DNA from: Clostridia bacterium
GTDB taxonomy: Bacteria > Bacillota > Clostridia > Christensenellales > UBA1242
Direction: 5' to 3'
DNA: 16,818 nt
Assembly (NCBI GenBank): GCA_016290255.1
Contig: JAEETG010000118.1
Location: 1-16,818, forward strand
Shown: one piece after another, positions 14,431-16,818 of the stretch
Position numbering within the stretch: position 1 is the first letter of the stretch
Layout: each line of letters starts with the position of its first letter
Made by a program: the position numbers and the translations under genes
Notes under the pieces: generated by a model
Databases searched by the model: none
What the model was told of the DNA's origin: nothing
The model's input: only the letters and a program-made list of their open reading frames with translations

Positions 14431-16263
14431 ATGGAAAGAGATAAAATAAGAAATATTGCGATCATTGCTCACGTTGACCACGGTAAAACAAGCCTTGTGA
14501 ATGAATTATTAAAGCAAGGTGGAGTTTTTAGAGATAACCAAGAAGTTGGCGACAGAGTGATGGATTCAAACGATTTGGAAAGAGAAAGAGGAATCACAAT
14601 CCTTGCCAAAAACGCAGCAATTCACTACAAAGACTACAAAATCAATGTGATAGATACTCCCGGCCACGCCGATTTTGGTGGAGAGGTTGAAAGGGCATTA
14701 AAAATGGTTGACGGTGTTTTGTTGGTTGTTGATGCTTTTGAGGGTCCAATGCCACAAACAAGATTTGTTTTGGAAAAGGCCTTGAGTTTGAACCTTAAAG
14801 TTATCATTGTTATCAACAAAATCGACCGTCCAGACAAAAGAATTGATGAAGTTGAAGATGAAATACTAGAACTTCTTTTCGATCTTAATGCAAGTGATGA
14901 CCAACTAAACAGCCCAATCTTGTATGCCAGTGCGAGAATGGGAGTTGCTTCAAAAAACAAAAACGAGCTTGGAAACAACATGATTCCACTTTTTGAGGAA
15001 ATCATAAACCACATAGATGCACCTCAAGGAGATGACTCTAAGCCACTTCAAATGCTTGTTTCAAACACAGAGCACAGTGACTTCTTGGGCAAACTCGCCG
15101 TTGGAAAAATTGAAAACGGAAAGATAAAAGTTGGTCAAACTGTTGCCGTGACAAACTTCTATAACAAAGAAAAAGTGGAAAAACTTAGAGTGCAACAACT
15201 TTTCTGCTTTGATGGAATGAAGAAAACAGAAACAGAACAAGCAAGTGCTGGCGACATCGTTTGTGTTGCTGGTCTTGGTGACATTATGATTGGAGACACA
15301 ATTTGTGACCAAGAAAACATTGCCCCACTTGAGTTTGTGAAAATCAGTGAGCCAAGTGTTGAAATGACCTTTATGGTTAACGACAGTCCTTTTGCCGGAA
15401 CAGAAGGAAAGTTTGTAACCAGCCGTCACCTAAGAGCAAGATTATATAAAGAAACAGTGAAAGATTTGTCACTCAAGGTTGAAGACACAGACAAAGCAGA
15501 CGCATTTTGCGTTCGCGGAAGAGGAGAAATGCATCTTTCAATTTTGATTGAAAACATGAGAAGGGAAGGTTATGAATTCCAAGTTTCAATGCCAAAAGTT
15601 TTGTTTAAGTATGACGAAAATGGAAAGAAAATGGAACCAATAGACAAACTTGTTGTTGATGTTCCAGATGACTGCACTGGAAGCGTTATGAGCAAAATGG
15701 GGCTAAGAAAAGGTGAACTTGTTGACATGAAACAACAAGGCTCTAGAACAAAACTCACATTCTTGATTCCAAGCCGTGGACTGTTTGGTTATAAGTCTGA
15801 ACTTCTAACAGACACGCGCGGAGAAGGAATTATGAGCAGTGTTCACTATGGCTATGATTACTATAAAGGTGAGATTGAAAGAAGAAACTGTGGAGCACTT
15901 GTTGCTCACGAAAAAGGTGAGTGTGTTGGCTATGGCCTTGCAAACGCTCAAGAAAGAGGAACACTTTTTGTTAAACCGGGCGACAAGGTGTATGGCGGAA
16001 TGATTGTTGGAGAAACCCCAAAAGGGAACGACCTTGTCATCAATGTCTGCAAAAAGAAACAACTAACAAACATGAGAGCGGCAGCTTCTGATGATGCACT
16101 TCACCTCATTCCACCAAAACTTATGAGCCTTGAAAAGTGCATAGAGTTTTTGAATGATGATGAACTTTTGGAAGTTACTCCAAAGAGCATAAGGCTTAGA
16201 AAAATTATTCTAGACCACGATAAACGTGCAATCACAAAATATCGCGAAAAAATGAACGCATAA
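14431..16263 (+). CDS. typA: Ribosome-associated translational GTPase TypA/BipA
   Basis: A 610-residue GTPase related to EF-G and LepA that binds the ribosome and supports 50S assembly and growth under stress or low temperature. The G domain is complete: G1 AHVDHGKT (13-20), G2 RGITI (53-57), G3 DTPGH (75-79), G4 NKID (129-132) and G5 SAR (167-169). The beta-barrel domain II follows, then EF-G-like domains III and V, and the TypA-specific C-terminal domain. Typical signatures are RGRGEMHLSILIENMRREGYE, LIPSRGLFGYKSE and the late YGLANAQERGTLFVKPG and KKKQLTNMRA. The length is normal for the family. ATG is preceded by AGGGGAAAGAG. It is a single-gene unit with its own terminator. Confidence 0.97.
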   Translation: MERDKIRNIAIIAHVDHGKTSLVNELLKQGGVFRDNQEVGDRVMDSNDLERERGITILAKNAAIHYKDYKINVIDTPGHADFGGEVERALKMVDGVLLVVDAFEGPMPQTRFVLEKALSLNLKVIIVINKIDRPDKRIDEVEDEILELLFDLNASDDQLNSPILYASARMGVASKNKNELGNNMIPLFEEIINHIDAPQGDDSKPLQMLVSNTEHSDFLGKLAVGKIENGKIKVGQTVAVTNFYNKEKVEKLRVQQLFCFDGMKKTETEQASAGDIVCVAGLGDIMIGDTICDQENIAPLEFVKISEPSVEMTFMVNDSPFAGTEGKFVTSRHLRARLYKETVKDLSLKVEDTDKADAFCVRGRGEMHLSILIENMRREGYEFQVSMPKVLFKYDENGKKMEPIDKLVVDVPDDCTGSVMSKMGLRKGELVDMKQQGSRTKLTFLIPSRGLFGYKSELLTDTRGEGIMSSVHYGYDYYKGEIERRNCGALVAHEKGECVGYGLANAQERGTLFVKPGDKVYGGMIVGETPKGNDLVINVCKKKQLTNMRAAASDDALHLIPPKLMSLEKCIEFLNDDELLEVTPKSIRLRKIILDHDKRAITKYREKMNA

Positions 16264-16315
16264 CCATTTGCAAAATAAAGTGTTCAAAAAACACAAAAAA
16301 ACGCAAAAAACACAT

Positions 16316-16342
16316 AAAAAACAGCCTATTTGGCTGTTTTTT
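16316..16342 (+). terminator. Terminator of typA
   Basis: An 11-base-pair perfect stem (16316-16326 with 16332-16342; core ACAGCC/GGCTGT) with loop TATTT ends in six T. It lies 52 bases after the typA stop. The A-rich stretch between (16280-16315) holds only a weak five-pair hairpin and no gene. Confidence 0.85.
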
Positions 16343-16414
16343 GTTTGAATGTGCAATAATACTGTATGAATTTTCATTAAAACCACATTGTTTTTAATTT
16401 TTTTATTAAAAAAT

Positions 16415-16444
16415 GTTACAAGAAGTTAATAATTGTGATATAAT
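16415..16444 (+). promoter_or_regulatory. Promoter for the flippase gene
   Basis: A perfect extended -10 (TG at 16436-16437, TATAAT at 16439-16444) has a weak -35 GTTACA (16415-16420) 18 bases upstream. The predicted start is near 16451, downstream of an in-frame ATG at 16448, which therefore cannot be the start codon. Confidence 0.7.
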
Positions 16445-16474
16445 GTTATGAATGGAAATGTAGGGGAAGAAGCG

Positions 16475-16818
16475 ATGGAAGAAAAAACCGAAAAGGAAGA
16501 AGTTGTTATAGATGAAAAATTATCTTTGAATGAAGATGATTTAGGGCAAACAGAAAATCAAAATGAAGAAACAAAACAAGACAACAGTCAAACAAAAAAT
16601 AGTAAAAAAACTATTTTAAAAAATTATGCGTTTAATGCATTGTATCAAATTTTTTTGATTATTGTTCCTTTAATTGTTACCCCATATATTTCAAGAGTTT
16701 TGCTTCCTGTGGGTGTTGGCCAATATAGCTTTTCTTGTTCCCTTATTTCATACTTTGTTATTTTTGCTGCTCTTGGATTTAATTTATATGGTCAAAGAGA
16801 AATTGCAAAATATCAAGG
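16475..16818 (+). CDS. Wzx-type polysaccharide flippase, 5' part
   Basis: The first 114 codons of a gene that continues past the window. Residues ~47-114 match the N-terminus of oligosaccharide/O-antigen flippases of the MVF/MATE-like superfamily: KNYAFNALYQIFLIIVPLIVTPYISRVL (shown by the KNY start and TPYISRVL), then VGQYSFSCSLISYFVIFAALG and NLYGQREIA. Such proteins move lipid-linked polysaccharide units across the membrane. The first ~45 residues are an acidic, Asn/Gln/Lys-rich extension (13 Glu, 5 Asp), which the family usually lacks. The start is the ATG at 16475 with AGGGGA eight bases upstream. Its own promoter suggests the first gene of a polysaccharide locus lying to the right. Confidence 0.9.
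   Translation, partial: MEEKTEKEEVVIDEKLSLNEDDLGQTENQNEETKQDNSQTKNSKKTILKNYAFNALYQIFLIIVPLIVTPYISRVLLPVGVGQYSFSCSLISYFVIFAALGFNLYGQREIAKYQ

Noticed and set aside
14634..15014. 126-codon minus-strand frame inside typA
   Set aside because: It is antisense to the conserved G domain of TypA, and its Ser/Leu-rich translation is a typical shadow.
16280..16315. A-rich near-repeats (ACAAAAAA-type) after typA as a repeat array
   Set aside because: Units are irregular and only 8-12 bases long; simple AT-rich composition explains them.
16448..16474. ATG at 16448, in frame with the flippase
   Set aside because: It lies upstream of the predicted transcript start near 16451 and has no ribosome site.

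Overview
The window looks like chromosomal DNA of an AT-rich, anaerobic, low-GC Gram-positive bacterium, probably an uncultured member of the Bacillota (Clostridia or a related gut lineage). The reasons are strong AGGAG-type ribosome binding sites, sigma-A-like promoters (TTGACA/TATAAT with extended -10 elements), short hairpin-plus-T terminators, a single-chain pyruvate:ferredoxin oxidoreductase, and a lipoprotein with bacterial Ig-like folds. Tryptophan is encoded by TGG and no gene needs TGA as a sense codon, so the standard code applies. All eleven stop codons I could read are TAA except one TAG; none is TGA. I cannot fix the order or genus from sequence alone. I see no mobile element, CRISPR array, tRNA or rRNA.

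Layout. (1) 1-394: the 3' end of an SPFH/Band-7 (stomatin-like) membrane-scaffold gene and its terminator. (2) 437-2048: a three-gene operon encoding a four-helix membrane protein, a small C-terminally anchored protein and a LURP-one-related (tubby-like fold) protein. (3) 2034-8547: a three-gene envelope operon encoding an Ig-like lipoprotein, a 1274-residue signal-anchored extracytoplasmic protein and a cytoplasmic Sel1-like helical-repeat protein. Its promoter is built into the terminator of the previous operon, and it predicts a leaderless mRNA. (4) 8546-9303, minus strand: an AlkD-like DNA glycosylase. (5) 9332-12894, minus strand: pyruvate:ferredoxin oxidoreductase. (6) 12910-13722, plus strand, divergent: tRNA pseudouridine synthase TruA. 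(7) 13721-14309, minus strand: a small nitroreductase-family flavoprotein. (8) 14343-16342, plus strand, divergent: the ribosome-associated GTPase TypA/BipA. (9) 16415-16818: the start of a Wzx-type polysaccharide flippase with an acidic N-terminal tail, cut by the window edge.

How the genes relate. The right half is ordinary core biology (central anaerobic carbon metabolism, tRNA modification, translation stress, DNA repair) in mostly single-gene units, each with its own promoter and a compact terminator. The left half is accessory envelope biology. The SPFH protein, the membrane proteins with the LURP-one protein, the lipoprotein/giant surface protein pair and, at the far right, the flippase all point to membrane or surface functions. 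The least understood element, and the best candidate for an undescribed system, is the 2069-8494 trio. No intergenic gap exceeds 300 bases; the longest (16264-16474) holds a terminator, an A-rich stretch and the flippase promoter.
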